Assembly: GCF_000196255.1 (NCBI RefSeq)
Contig: NC_006370.1
Span: 3,485,411-3,549,410, forward strand
DNA length: 64,000 bases
Source: Photobacterium profundum SS9
GTDB taxonomy: Bacteria > Pseudomonadota > Gammaproteobacteria > Enterobacterales > Vibrionaceae
Reading direction: 5' to 3'
A program made the translations under genes and the position numbers. The notes beneath the pieces were generated by a model. That model worked only from the letters and a program-made list of their open reading frames with translations. It was not told the origin of the DNA and did not search any database. Below are positions 46,142 through 56,255 of this stretch, one piece after another (position 1 is the first letter of the stretch; every line of letters starts with the position of its first letter).

Positions 46142-47935
46142 TTATTTTTTACCTACATGTAAAATAGCTAAGAACGCTTCTTGAGGTAGCTCGACATTAC
46201 CGATCTGCTTCATACGTTTCTTACCAGCTTTCTGCTTCTGTAGCAGTTTCTTCTTACGACTGATATCGCCACCGTAACACTTAGCAATAACGTTTTTACG
46301 TAACTGCTTAACGGTTGCACGGGCAATAATCATACCGCCAATCGCCGCTTGAATCGCGATATCAAACATCTGACGAGGAATGAATTCCTTCATTTTATCG
46401 ACTAAATCACGACCGCGACCATTCGCATGGTCTTTGTGCGTAATAATAGCAAGTGCATCTACACGTTCGCCGTTGATCATTACATCAACACGTACCATGT
46501 TTGATGGTTCGTAACGCTGGAAGTTGTAATCTAGCGATGCATAACCACGTGATGTCGACTTCAAACGGTCAAAGAAATCCAATACTACTTCTGACATCGG
46601 AATATCGTATGTCAGCGCAACTTGGTTTCCATGATAAATCATATCGACTTGCATACCACGTTTTTCAATACACAAGGTAATCACATTACCTAGGTATTCT
46701 GATGGTACCAATATATTACAACGTGCAATTGGCTCACCAATGACTTCAATATCATTGACTGCTGGTAGCTTTGATGGGCTATCAACATAAACGGTGCCGT
46801 TGCGTGTCGTTTCTACTTCATAAACAACCGTTGGTGCCGTTGTAATAAGCTCAAGATTGTATTCACGTTCTAAGCGTTCTTGAATGATTTCCATGTGCAA
46901 CATGCCAAGGAAACCACAACGGAAACCAAAACCAAGTGCAGTAGAACTTTCTGGTTCATAGAACAAAGATGCGTCGTTTAGGCTTAATTTACCCAGTGCG
47001 TCACGGAAGTTCTCGTAATCATCAGAAGATATAGGGAATAGACCCGCATAAACCTGAGGTTTCACTTTCTTAAAACCAGGTAAGGGGGTTTCACTGCCAT
47101 CTTTAGCCGTAGTGATCGTATCACCAACCGGTGCACCTAAGATGTCTTTAATACCACAAACAACCCAACCTACTTCACCAGTATTCAGCTCAGTTGTATC
47201 GATTTGCTTAGGCGTAAAGATACCCAGACGGTCAATATTCCAAACCTGACCTGTACTCATCATCTTAATTTTTGCATTTTTCTTTAGTGAGCCGTTTTTA
47301 ACTCGAACCAAAGACACAATGCCTAAATAATTATCGAACCATGAGTCAATGATCAAGGCTTGTAACGGACCTTCAGGATCACCTTCTGGTGGTGGAATAG
47401 CAGCAACGATGTTTTCAAGGACATCTTCAACGCCTAAGCCTGTTTTCGCAGAACAGCGCGTTGCATCTATCGCATCGATACCTACAATATCTTCTATTTC
47501 TTCTGCTACACGCTCTGGATCAGCAGCTGGTAAGTCGATTTTATTCAAAATCGGCACCACTTCTAGGTCCATTTCCATCGCTGTATAACAGTTAGCTAAT
47601 GTCTGAGCTTCAACGCCCTGACCGGCATCAACCACCAGCAAAGCCCCTTCACAGGCTGCTAATGAACGCGATACTTCGTATGAGAAGTCAACGTGTCCTG
47701 GTGTATCGATGAAATTAAGCTGATAAGTTTCACCATCTTTAGCCGTATAGTCGAGTGTTACACTCTGGGCTTTGATAGTGATACCGCGTTCGCGTTCAAG
47801 ATCCATGGAATCTAAAACCTGCGCAGACATTTCACGATTGGAAAGGCCACCACAGACTTGAATTAGACGGTCGGATAAGGTCGACTTACCATGGTCGATA
47901 TGTGCAATAATCGAAAAGTTACGAATGTGCTTCAT
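46142..47935 (-). CDS. lepA: Elongation factor 4 (LepA)
   Basis: A ribosome-associated GTPase that affects translation initiation and elongation at stressed ribosomes. The 597-residue protein has the G1 motif [26 protein letters not shown]-like domains II, III and V, and the special LepA C-terminal domain ending in the [12 protein letters not shown] region. Length is identical to typical LepA. A 152-base gap separates it from lepB. Confidence 0.98.
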
Positions 47936-48011
47936 GAATGGCGTGACTAGCTCGTGATTTAAATGAATGGGATCTTTTGATCAAGTTGACGGATTCTACC
48001 GAATTTCAGGG

Positions 48012-48509
48012 CTACTCGCTATCTTTCGATGCAGCATTTATCATCTTATCTGATGATAGTGGTTGCCCCAATACCCGAATCAGGCTCGGCTCATAGTCCG
48101 AATTGCCGTCTAAACGCTTAGCATATTGCCGCGCAAGTAGCAGCCCAATAGCTGCACTGACCATAGATGTAATGATGACACCGAGTTCACTGGTGCCTGC
48201 TAAGTCAACAAACCACCACTGCCCTACAACCGCCCCCAACACTAGGAACAGTAACGGCACAATGTACACTAGCAGTGCAGAACTCAGCATACTTTTTTCT
48301 GATAATCCAATTTCAACAATTTCACCAATCGTTAGTGGCTTGTCCGTCGCTAACGTGACTTGGTGTGCTCGCCCAGGGATTGCTTTGGTCACAATACCTG
48401 TTCCACAATTATCACGTGAAGCACAATGGCCACAACTGGTTTGTTGCTGACAACTGACAGTTACACTGCCTTGTTCAACGGCAATAACCGTTGCCAGCGT
48501 ACGCATCAT
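48012..48509 (-). CDS. rseC: SigmaE regulator RseC
   Basis: An inner-membrane protein of the RseC/MucC family that tunes sigmaE and is linked to electron transfer via Rsx/Rnf. The 165-residue protein has an N-terminal cysteine cluster (CQQQTSCGHCASRDNC, residues about 20-35) and two membrane helices (about 76-96 and 103-123). The start is the first of two tandem ATG codons overlapping the rseB stop; the second ATG is equally possible. Confidence 0.94.
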   Translation of the reverse strand: MMRTLATVIAVEQGSVTVSCQQQTSCGHCASRDNCGTGIVTKAIPGRAHQVTLATDKPLTIGEIVEIGLSEKSMLSSALLVYIVPLLFLVLGAVVGQWWFVDLAGTSELGVIITSMVSAAIGLLLARQYAKRLDGNSDYEPSLIRVLGQPLSSDKMINAASKDSE

Positions 48510-49501
48510 GGCTTAGTACCCTCGGCAGTCGGAATTACAACTGGGGCTTTAGCGAACGTAATCGACTCAGCAATACGTCGTGCAGTGGCTGGCGGAATAT
48601 CACCAACGACAGTCACTTCTTTATCTCCGACGACATTGCTATGCAAAGTACGACGACCTTGCCTTACAAGCTGCTCACGTACAGTATAGTTGTCAGCATC
48701 AGAAACGTAGATAGAAAGGCTGAATAGCCCGTCACTGTACATTTTACTTTCAACGGGCCTTTCTGTTAACACCAAGCGATGGCGATTACGTGAGACAGAC
48801 TCAAAACCTTGAGGCAACCAATTCACCGACCAACCAAGATCAGCTTGAGGCTGTGGTGGTAGTTGTACAACAGCCGGTAAATCAACCGTACTCAAATTCT
48901 TAAGTACTTCCCCGACTTTTTGGTTAACCACATAAGAAACAGCACGATACTGTTCTAATGGTTCACCGTCACGATCCAGCAAATCAGCACGCATCACTAA
49001 ATGGCTACGTGTATCTATCCACAATAAGTAGGAGTAACGCGTCCCATCTTTGGGAGCAACGCGTATAACATCACAAGCCACACCGACTTCACGCGCACGT
49101 CCCATCGATATGAAATCATAGAAATCCGACAATTCATGAATATTTGTTTTCATGACTGGAGGCAACGGTGCCACCATTTTATTGCTGTCGATTGTGAACG
49201 GATCTAACCCCGGTTCAAAATAACTGACTTCACGACCACGCTGAATCACCTCACGTGGTGGGCCACTAAGGTAAATAAGATGTGCATACGTTTTACCATC
49301 TTCTACAGCATGGCGATAACGCAGCGGTTCAATACTATTTTTCTTAATTAGTATGTAAGAGAGCTCATAACTGAGGTCTCTACTAGCCTCATTCATTTGA
49401 TGCAACAAAGCCTCTGCTGAAACTATAGGTTCTTCAGCAGAGGCTTGTATTGGCATCAATAGGCTGACCAGTGTCACGGCACCGACCAGAATTTTAATCA
49501 T
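48506..49501 (-). CDS. rseB: SigmaE regulator RseB
   Basis: A periplasmic protein that binds RseA and protects it from proteolysis unless lipoprotein-like or LPS signals are present. The 331-residue protein has a Sec signal peptide (cut after QASA, about residue 22), an N-terminal LolA-like domain and a C-terminal MucB/RseB domain. Overlaps rseA by one base (TAATG) and rseC by four. Confidence 0.96.
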   Translation of the reverse strand: MIKILVGAVTLVSLLMPIQASAEEPIVSAEALLHQMNEASRDLSYELSYILIKKNSIEPLRYRHAVEDGKTYAHLIYLSGPPREVIQRGREVSYFEPGLDPFTIDSNKMVAPLPPVMKTNIHELSDFYDFISMGRAREVGVACDVIRVAPKDGTRYSYLLWIDTRSHLVMRADLLDRDGEPLEQYRAVSYVVNQKVGEVLKNLSTVDLPAVVQLPPQPQADLGWSVNWLPQGFESVSRNRHRLVLTERPVESKMYSDGLFSLSIYVSDADNYTVREQLVRQGRRTLHSNVVGDKEVTVVGDIPPATARRIAESITFAKAPVVIPTAEGTKP

Positions 49502-50199
49502 TAATCCGCCACAGATGAATTTGCTTCTAATAATGTTCTATCAATACTGCCATCTTCTGCATTAAAGCGAAGTTGCAATTCATAATCTTGCAGCATCGCG
49601 TTAATACGACGACGTTGCTCCATTAATTGCGCTTCACTTGGTGCACTATTGTGCGCACCAGTACGGACAGAATCACGCGTTAAGCTGACAGGTTCAGCTT
49701 TTCCTCCAAACGGAATGGTTTGAAGTACTGGTAATTGTGAATTCGTTGCATCTGCAACCAATGCATCATCACCGCCATTGTATTGTTGAACACCAACAAT
49801 AACAGCTAATGATACTGACGCTGCAATCGCCACTTGACCAAGCTGAGTCAACCAAGCAGGTAAAGTACGCTTAGCCTGACGTGGTGTAGGCTGAGATTCA
49901 GTATGTTGTGCAGTTCTGATATCAATAACAGGGGTATCAACAACAGGAGCAATTACATCAGATTCTGCACTAAAATTGGTTAACCCTACATGAGCAGGTT
50001 CATTATCCAATGCTAACGCTACGCATCCAGCAATATTCCATTCTTTGCATTGCGGGGCGTCACCTCGGATAACATCACCAATAAGGTTGAAGTCATGCCA
50101 AGATTGTTCGCTTTCTTTGTCTACGGTCAGCGCATTAATAATACTCTGATCGAGCTCTTCGCCATCAACTAGCGCCGAAATCTTTTCTTTATCAGCCAT
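49501..50199 (-). CDS. rseA: Anti-sigmaE factor RseA
   Basis: A single-pass inner-membrane protein that holds sigmaE inactive until cleaved by DegS and RseP. The 232-residue protein has the N-terminal anti-sigma domain (KEKISALVDGEE, residues about 4-85), one membrane helix near residues 122-140 (VAIAASVSLAVIVGVQQY) and a periplasmic domain with Gln/Arg-rich helices. Starts 24 bases after rpoE. Confidence 0.96.
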   Translation of the reverse strand: MADKEKISALVDGEELDQSIINALTVDKESEQSWHDFNLIGDVIRGDAPQCKEWNIAGCVALALDNEPAHVGLTNFSAESDVIAPVVDTPVIDIRTAQHTESQPTPRQAKRTLPAWLTQLGQVAIAASVSLAVIVGVQQYNGGDDALVADATNSQLPVLQTIPFGGKAEPVSLTRDSVRTGAHNSAPSEAQLMEQRRRINAMLQDYELQLRFNAEDGSIDRTLLEANSSVAD

Positions 50200-50223
50200 T
50201 TCTCTTCACCGTTTGGCTTAACA

Positions 50224-50802
50224 TTATCGCTGCATAAGAGGACGTATGCGTTTTTCAACTGCCTCTCGAGCACGGAATATGCGTGATCTTACAGTACCTA
50301 CAGGGCAATCCATTATTTCTGCAATATCTTCATAGCTTAAACCATCCAGTTCGCGCAATGAAATCGCAGTTTTAAGATCTTCCGGCAATGATTCTATGGT
50401 ACCAAAGACAACCCGCTTTAATTCTTCAGACAACATTTGGTTCTCAGGGTTCGAAATTTCTTTCAATGCACCGCCAGTTTCGTAATATTCTGCATCTTCT
50501 GCATCAACATCGGAAGCGGGTGGACGACGTCCCTGAGCCACTAAATAATTCTTCGCAGTATTAACAGCAATACGGTATAGCCATGTATAGAAAGCACTTT
50601 CACCACGAAATGTAGGCAAAGCTCTATACGCCTTAATAAAGGCTTCTTGTGCAACATCAGGGACATCGCCTGAGTTACTGACATACCGCGCAACGAGATT
50701 ACAAACTTTATTTTGATATTTTATTACCAAAAGATTAAACGCTTGCTTATCTCCTCGTTGGACTCGCTCTATTAATACCTGATCAGTTTGCTGCTCGCTC
50801 AT
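50224..50802 (-). CDS. rpoE: RNA polymerase sigma factor RpoE (sigmaE)
   Basis: The extracytoplasmic-stress sigma factor. The 192-residue protein is nearly identical in length to E. coli RpoE (191) and shows region 2 (QEAFIKAYRALPTFRGESAFYTWLYRIAVNTAKNY spans it) and region 4 with the helix-turn-helix YEDIAEIMDCPVGTVRSRIFRAR. Followed by rseA, rseB and rseC. I could not find a convincing sigmaE autoregulatory promoter (GGAACTT type) upstream. Confidence 0.98.
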   Translation of the reverse strand: MSEQQTDQVLIERVQRGDKQAFNLLVIKYQNKVCNLVARYVSNSGDVPDVAQEAFIKAYRALPTFRGESAFYTWLYRIAVNTAKNYLVAQGRRPPASDVDAEDAEYYETGGALKEISNPENQMLSEELKRVVFGTIESLPEDLKTAISLRELDGLSYEDIAEIMDCPVGTVRSRIFRAREAVEKRIRPLMQR

Positions 50803-51641
50803 TCGAGCGTGTACTCCTATATCTGTCTTGCACTCGGATTCGTACTATTACAGGTCAATGTTACGTTAATAACTAATTTATGCCGTATTAACCACTTACC
50901 TGTTCAAGTGTTTTATGCAGACTAAGATTGCTAAAAAAACGTCTGTAAACACTCAGCTAAAACACAGTAGTATGAAAACATTTATGAGCGTGAGCACTAT
51001 GTATGACTCGAGAAAAACGGCAAAGTTCCTAGCCAAAAAAAATAATTTCTTAGTAATAGTGCGCGATCTTTTTATCACTATGGCGCATTATATACTCATG
51101 TTACCTCAAGATGCTTTGTCAGGCACAAGCCCGAAGACTAGAACAAGGCACAACATGAGGTAATGGTTATTCCCTTGTCGATTGTTGCAACGCTGGGCTG
51201 ATTTTCGAGCTTGCGCCCCGTAGGGCAAGGCAACTCGCACCAATCCGCGTTGTTATAAAATCTCTATGTAGAATAACTATACTTCAATTTTATGCCTAGC
51301 ATCTTGGCACGATTTGCCTTGCTGGCTTTGCATCTTGAAGTATCATGGGTATACAACGATAAGTACTTCATATATTACACCAACTATGCTTGCTAGCGAG
51401 ACAAATCAATGTCAAAAAAATGCATTTATTTGATGGAGTCTTCGCTTTTAACTTTAATAAGTAAACCACACGAACACGATATAAAACAATAATGTGGATA
51501 CTTCGCTTTGCTAAAGTAATTATTTAACTTTTGCTGATGTACATACTCGATGACGAGCAATAAGGATTTGATGGTCACTATGACCATTCAGGATGGATTT
51601 TGGTAATATATGGCGGATTGCCACAGGGATATGATATCGAT
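50803..51641. other. 839-base gap between rpoE and nadB
   Basis: Divergent promoter region of rpoE and nadB. The middle holds an inverted-repeat element (51091-51353). The rest is AT-rich with no convincing gene; a small open frame near 50915-51163 lacks coding character. Confidence 0.7.
51091..51353. repeat. MITE-like element with about 36-bp imperfect terminal inverted repeats
   Basis: The left end (TATACTCATGTTACCTCAAG and on) and the reverse complement of the right end (TATACCCATGATACTTCAAG and on) agree at most positions across roughly 36 bases, including the shared core TCAAGATGC. The 263-base interior has no coding frame and is more GC-rich than its flanks, with further internal repeats near 51149-51160 and 51279-51290. 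The core GCATCTTGAGGTAAC recurs at 63482 beside the IS66-like element. A non-autonomous mobile element or intergenic repeat family is inferred. Confidence 0.65.
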
Positions 51642-53264
51642 ATGAACAAAAATCGTGAACATCATTGCGATGTTTTAGTCATTGGTAGCGGTGCTGCCGG
51701 TTTAACACTTGCACTTCGTTTAGCGCCTTTAAGTAAAGTCGTTGTCGTCAGTAAAGGTACACGCAGTGAAGGGGCAACATACTACGCACAAGGTGGTATT
51801 GCCGCTGTTTTTGATGAATCAGACAGTATTGAATCACATATAGAAGACACACAAATTGCAGGTGCGCATTTATGTGATGATAATGTGGTGCGCTTCATTG
51901 CGGAAAATGCCAAAGAATCGGTTCAATGGCTGATTGATGGCGGTGTACCCTTTGATCGTGAAGAACAAGATAATGATGATGAAACCCCTCGTTATCATTT
52001 AACGCGTGAAGGTGGTCATAGTCACCGACGTATATTGCATGCCGCCGATGCCACAGGCATGGCAATGCAAAACTCACTGCAAGATAACGTTCATAACCAC
52101 CCCAATATCGAAGTATTAGAGCGTCATAATGCGCTTGATCTTATTACTCACCAGAAGCTAGGTAACGACGATACGCCAAACCGCGTATTAGGTGCTTATG
52201 TCTGGAACCGTAATAAAGAAGTGGTTGAAACAGTACATGCCAAATTTGTTGTACTCGCAACAGGTGGCGCTTCAAAGGTATACCAATACACATCAAACCC
52301 AGATGTATCTTCTGGCGATGGTATTGCCATGGCATGGCGTGCAGGGTGTCGAGTAGCGAATCTTGAATTTAACCAGTTTCACCCAACCTGCTTATTTCAT
52401 CCTGACGCAAGAAACTACTTATTAACCGAAGCACTACGTGGTGAAGGGGCATATTTACGTCGCCCTGATGGTAGCCGTTTTATGAGCGATTTCGATGAAC
52501 GCGGTGAGCTTGCACCACGCGATGTCGTCGCACGCGCAATCGACTTCGAGATGAAGCGTTTGGGGGCCGATTGTATGTTTCTGGATATCAGCCATAAGTC
52601 TGATGATTTTATTACGAAACATTTCCCAACGATTTATGAAAAACTGTTAACGTTCAATATTGATATCACCCAAGAACCAATCCCAATCGTGCCAGCTGCG
52701 CACTATACCTGTGGTGGTGTAATGGTCGATACCGAAGGTCGAACAGATTTAGACGGTTTATATGCGATTGGCGAAGTCAGTTACACAGGCTTACACGGTG
52801 CAAACCGCATGGCTTCTAACTCATTATTAGAGTGTGTCGTATATGCTACTTCAGCCGCTGAAAGCATCAGTTCTAAGCTAGATAATGTCAGCATGCCTAT
52901 CTCTCTTCCCCATTGGGATGAAAGCCAAGTTAATTGTTCAGATGAAGAAGTAGTTATCCAACACAACTGGCATGAACTACGTCTGTTTATGTGGGATTAC
53001 GTCGGAATTGTACGTTCAACCAAACGTTTAGAACGCGCAATGCGTCGAATTCAGTTGCTTAAACAAGAAATTGATGAATACTACGGTAACTTCCGCGTGT
53101 CTAACAACCTGCTTGAACTACGTAATTTAGTCCAAGTCGCAGAGCTAATTGTTCGATGTGCGCTAGAGCGAAAAGAAAGCCGAGGTTTACACTTCACCTT
53201 AGATTATCCAGAGCTGAAAGAAAACTCAGGACCAACCATTCAAACGCCGGATCAGCCTTGTTAA
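51642..53264 (+). CDS. nadB: L-aspartate oxidase
   Basis: Oxidises L-aspartate to iminoaspartate with FAD, the first step of NAD synthesis. The 540-residue protein has the dinucleotide-binding motif [16 protein letters not shown], the fumarate reductase/succinate dehydrogenase-like [12 protein letters not shown] and [33 protein letters not shown] blocks (active-site region), and a C-terminal helical domain. I chose the ATG giving [12 protein letters not shown]; a longer frame start adds fourteen residues unlike the family. Diverges from rpoE, as in relatives. Confidence 0.97.
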   Translation: MNKNREHHCDVLVIGSGAAGLTLALRLAPLSKVVVVSKGTRSEGATYYAQGGIAAVFDESDSIESHIEDTQIAGAHLCDDNVVRFIAENAKESVQWLIDGGVPFDREEQDNDDETPRYHLTREGGHSHRRILHAADATGMAMQNSLQDNVHNHPNIEVLERHNALDLITHQKLGNDDTPNRVLGAYVWNRNKEVVETVHAKFVVLATGGASKVYQYTSNPDVSSGDGIAMAWRAGCRVANLEFNQFHPTCLFHPDARNYLLTEALRGEGAYLRRPDGSRFMSDFDERGELAPRDVVARAIDFEMKRLGADCMFLDISHKSDDFITKHFPTIYEKLLTFNIDITQEPIPIVPAAHYTCGGVMVDTEGRTDLDGLYAIGEVSYTGLHGANRMASNSLLECVVYATSAAESISSKLDNVSMPISLPHWDESQVNCSDEEVVIQHNWHELRLFMWDYVGIVRSTKRLERAMRRIQLLKQEIDEYYGNFRVSNNLLELRNLVQVAELIVRCALERKESRGLHFTLDYPELKENSGPTIQTPDQPC

Positions 53265-53329
53265 GCTTCCAACGTTGTTAAGCTGTCAACTTTGTTAAAC
53301 ATGCACTTTTAAATCTAAGTATCTTTCTT

Positions 53330-53358
53330 AAAATCCCAGCGTCGGTTGGGATTTTTTT
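53330..53358. terminator. Terminator after nadB
   Basis: AAAATCCCA and TGGGATTTT pair around a short GC loop and are followed by a T run. It lies between convergent nadB and ygfX. Confidence 0.85.
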
Positions 53359-53378
53359 AATCGCTATCCTGCATCACT

Positions 53379-53819
53379 CTACAATCTCGCTATGTGACAC
53401 AGCATTGCCAATGCTCGGTACTCTTCATCCTTGCAGGCATCATGACTAACACATACCCAAATTACCTCTTCAGCATGCTGCATTCGAAATAAGATAAACC
53501 AACGGGTAACGACTTTTATGTTATTAATTTGCCACTTCTGCTGTTGCCAATTAGCCGCACCACAAACCGTAATACTGAGGTTCCCTTGCTGACGATAGTA
53601 ATGTTGGTAGCGTTCAAGCCACTCAATCCATAAACATTCCAAAAGAAATGTAACAATGATAAGCGGTAGCCATGACGTCAAAAGTGGAACGAAGAGAGCA
53701 ATTGCTACACCAAGATATAAAGCACTTAGTGCAGCAAGTATTTTTTGCGAAGGGTGTAAACGAAGATTAACGAAGCTTGCTGTTATTGTGGGCAACAATT
53801 TTATCGACCATTGCGGCAT
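53379..53819 (-). CDS. ygfX: YgfX-like inner membrane protein
   Basis: A small membrane protein coded directly after sdhE, as E. coli ygfX (also called cptA) is. About 146 residues from the chosen ATG, with two close hydrophobic segments (about residues 25-60) and a soluble C-terminal part containing conserved Trp/Arg positions. Overlaps sdhE by 53 bases with this start; a shorter overlap would need a non-ATG start. E. coli YgfX was proposed as the toxin partner of SdhE, a role now doubted. Identified mainly by context and topology. Confidence 0.72.
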   Translation of the reverse strand: MPQWSIKLLPTITASFVNLRLHPSQKILAALSALYLGVAIALFVPLLTSWLPLIIVTFLLECLWIEWLERYQHYYRQQGNLSITVCGAANWQQQKWQINNIKVVTRWFILFRMQHAEEVIWVCVSHDACKDEEYRALAMLCHIARL

Positions 53820-54027
53820 GAGCAGGGTTTTCACTGCGACCATGGCCCATCATCCAAGTAAACAAATCCGGATCATCGCTAGTTAATAACGACACGAAAT
53901 CACGTTGTTCTTGATCGGGTAAGTCGTCTAAGCACTCTTCAAAAAAAGGCATGATGATTACATCCAGTTCAAGCATACCACGTCGGCATGCCCATTTTAG
54001 GCGTGCTCTTTCATCTGAACTCAACAT
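53767..54027 (-). CDS. sdhE: FAD assembly factor SdhE
   Basis: Helps attach FAD covalently to the flavoprotein subunit of succinate dehydrogenase and fumarate reductase. The 86-residue protein carries the flavinylation motif RRGMLELD (RGxxE) and the helical DUF339 fold pattern with DDPDLFTWMMG. I chose the ATG preceded by GAGG at six bases; a TTG two codons earlier overlaps that spacing. Divergent from ygfZ, the standard Vibrio/Enterobacteria arrangement. Confidence 0.95.
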   Translation of the reverse strand: MLSSDERARLKWACRRGMLELDVIIMPFFEECLDDLPDQEQRDFVSLLTSDDPDLFTWMMGHGRSENPAHAAMVDKIVAHNNSKLR

Positions 54028-54382
54028 ATACAACCTCGTTATCTAATCTGAATATTCCTAGCGGTAGCAAAGAAATATTGTACTACCCTAAAATTTGCCA
54101 CCAATATTAACAGCCACTTATTACCTCTACCATGCGCAAAAACAAGCAAACACTGAAGATGAGACATATGATCAATAATAGCCTGCTGTTTGACTCAAAG
54201 CTGGATTCTAACAATAAGTGCAACACGATAATCGGCTCGCAAAGCTGACAAATGGCAATAAGCAATTTAACATGGTGGTCAAACTTACCATTTATTTGTA
54301 ATGGCTCACATAACGCGGTTCATTAAACAATCGCAGTATCATATTTTGAGTCGTGGTTACAATGTTAACTATGGAATATCCA
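54028..54382. other. Divergent promoter region of sdhE and ygfZ
   Basis: About 355 bases, AT-rich, with no gene or clear hairpin seen. Confidence 0.7.
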
Positions 54383-55372
54383 ATGAGCATCGAGTTTAAC
54401 GCACTGAATTTCAAAAAAGTCGCATTAGCAGCGCAAGATAAACTGCCTAAACTGGCACTCATCAACCTCGATGATTGGGGATTAATCACTCTGATTGGTG
54501 ACGACAAGAAATCTTACCTACAAGGTCAAGTAACCTGTGATGTGGTATCACTGCCAATCAATGCATCGATCTTTGGTGCTCATTGTGATGCTAAAGGTAA
54601 AATGCGCACTATTTTTCGCCTGTTTAATCACAATGAAGGCTATGGGTTTTTGCAACGTAAAAGTGTGATGGAAATACAATTACCTGAATTGAAAAAGTAC
54701 GCAGTATTTTCAAAAGTCGACATCGAAGCAAGCAGTGATGTTTTACTGGGTCTTTCTGGTGAACAAGCACAAGCTGTTGTTGAACAACACTTCCCAGGCG
54801 ACGGTGATGTACGTGTCATTACCGCAGGCACCGCCATTAAAGTTGACGATGATCGCTGGTTGTTCGCCATTGCACCAGAGCAAGCTGAACAACTCATTAA
54901 TACCCTTGTAGAAACACACAATAATGTGCAGCTATCTGATAGCACATTGTGGGATCTCTACGATGTACTGTATGCCATCCCCCGCATAGATGCAGTAACC
55001 GCACTAGAGTTCATTCCTCAAGCTGTCAATCTACAAGCAGTAGACGGAATCAGCTTTAAAAAAGGCTGTTACACTGGTCAAGAAACAGTAGCACGTGCTA
55101 AGTACCGTGGTATCAACAAGCGTGCTATGTACATAGTTACTGGTGAAGCGACACAATTCCCCTTTACTGGTGATGCATTAGAACGTAGCGTGGGTGATAA
55201 CTGGCGTAAAGGTGGCACCTTATTGGCGAGCTACCTGTATGCCGATGGTCAAGCTATTGCATTGGTTGTATTACCGAACGATCTTGACGAAGCTACGCAA
55301 TTCCGTCTTGCTGACCAGCCGGAAGCTATCTGGACACAACTTGATTTACCTTACTCGTTAGACGATAAATAA
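54383..55372 (+). CDS. ygfZ: tRNA-modifying protein YgfZ (folate-binding)
   Basis: A folate-binding protein needed for the activity of some iron-sulfur enzymes such as MiaB. The 329-residue protein has the family signature KGCYTGQE (cysteine essential in E. coli) at about residues 227-234 and a C-terminal barrel domain. I chose the ATG giving MSIEFNAL, with GGA about eight bases upstream; two earlier in-frame ATG codons are possible. Forms a pair with the YbaK-type gene one base downstream. Confidence 0.95.
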   Translation: MSIEFNALNFKKVALAAQDKLPKLALINLDDWGLITLIGDDKKSYLQGQVTCDVVSLPINASIFGAHCDAKGKMRTIFRLFNHNEGYGFLQRKSVMEIQLPELKKYAVFSKVDIEASSDVLLGLSGEQAQAVVEQHFPGDGDVRVITAGTAIKVDDDRWLFAIAPEQAEQLINTLVETHNNVQLSDSTLWDLYDVLYAIPRIDAVTALEFIPQAVNLQAVDGISFKKGCYTGQETVARAKYRGINKRAMYIVTGEATQFPFTGDALERSVGDNWRKGGTLLASYLYADGQAIALVVLPNDLDEATQFRLADQPEAIWTQLDLPYSLDDK

Positions 55373-55373
55373 G

Positions 55374-55835
55374 ATGCAAACCTCTGTTATACATTTTCTG
55401 GATAATGAGGGGGTCGATTACCGTCTACTCCCGCATTCAAAACCTGCAAAAACAATAGAAGAAGCAGCCAAAGAGCGAGGCGTAGCACCAGAACAAATGG
55501 TGAAATCGATCTTGCTACGCGATATGAGTGGCTTTCATGTTTTAGCGTGTGTTCCTGGGCCTGCACAAGTCGATCCCACCAAGGTACGCGCTATATTTGG
55601 GTGCCGTCGTATGACCTGCGCAGACGCAGCCGATGTCGAAAAGATCACCGGATTAGTCATTGGTACGGTTGCCCCTGTCGGATTGAAACAACCACTACCG
55701 TTGATCTTTGATCATTCAATCAAAGCTCATGAAAGAGTCAACATTAGCAGTGGTGATCGAATGGCTGGTATCGAATTAGAAACCGATGATCTTTTACTGC
55801 TTTGCGATCCTATGTTTGCCGACATTTGTCGCTAA
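55374..55835 (+). CDS. YbaK/ProX-type aminoacyl-tRNA deacylase family protein
   Basis: A 153-residue YbaK/EbsC-fold protein, a family that removes wrongly attached amino acids from tRNA. The fold motifs are visible: PHSKPAKTIEEAAKERGV, the catalytic-type lysine in MVKSILLRD, and GLVIGTVAPVGL. Starts one base after the ygfZ stop, so probably co-transcribed. Which aminoacyl-tRNA it acts on cannot be told; it is shorter and different from INSERT-domain ProRS editors. Confidence 0.85.
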   Translation: MQTSVIHFLDNEGVDYRLLPHSKPAKTIEEAAKERGVAPEQMVKSILLRDMSGFHVLACVPGPAQVDPTKVRAIFGCRRMTCADAADVEKITGLVIGTVAPVGLKQPLPLIFDHSIKAHERVNISSGDRMAGIELETDDLLLLCDPMFADICR

Positions 55836-55895
55836 TGCTGAAATAAAAATATAACCACGTTCAAGAATTAACATTCATCAGTAACTATCCCCCAT

Positions 55896-55923
55896 AAAAG
55901 CGACTCATTGAGTCGCTTTTTTT
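55896..55923. terminator. Terminator after the YbaK-type gene
   Basis: AAAAGCGACTC and GAGTCGCTTTT pair around ATT, followed by more T. End of the ygfZ operon. Confidence 0.92.
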
Positions 55924-56255
55924 ATGAGCTTCATAACATCGCGAATCTGTAGTGTGTTAAATGCTTTTTTTAATCTCTAGCCTTCTTTTTATCAGTATTC
56001 AACACTACCGATAAAATACAGCAACACATACAAAAATTAATGATAAAGCTATTGTTTACAATGTGATAGGTGATTTACGTGAAGCCACTCGATAATAAAT
56101 ATTGCAGCATAAATACCTTCTTATAATCCGTGTACTATCAGCCACTGAAGGTAAATATTAGCCAAGCTAAACCATTCTTGCTAGATCGTTGATCATAAGA
56201 TTGCGCAAAAGAAATCGTTTAGAACGAGGCATGAATTGCAGAAAGAAGGTTAGAA
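55924..56255. other. AT-rich gap before the PAAR locus
   Basis: About 330 bases with no gene seen. It marks the boundary between the conserved block and the accessory region. An AGAAGG sequence near 56243-56248 probably serves as ribosome binding site for the PAAR gene. Confidence 0.65.

Noticed and set aside
50915..51163. 82-codon open frame in the rpoE-nadB gap
   Set aside because: Runs into the MITE-like element, has no ribosome binding site and low-complexity, non-protein-like composition.
53379..54027. SdhE-YgfX as a toxin-antitoxin pair
   Set aside because: Older naming (CptAB) suggests this, but the conserved RGxxE protein is an FAD assembly factor; the sequence gives no support for a toxin role.
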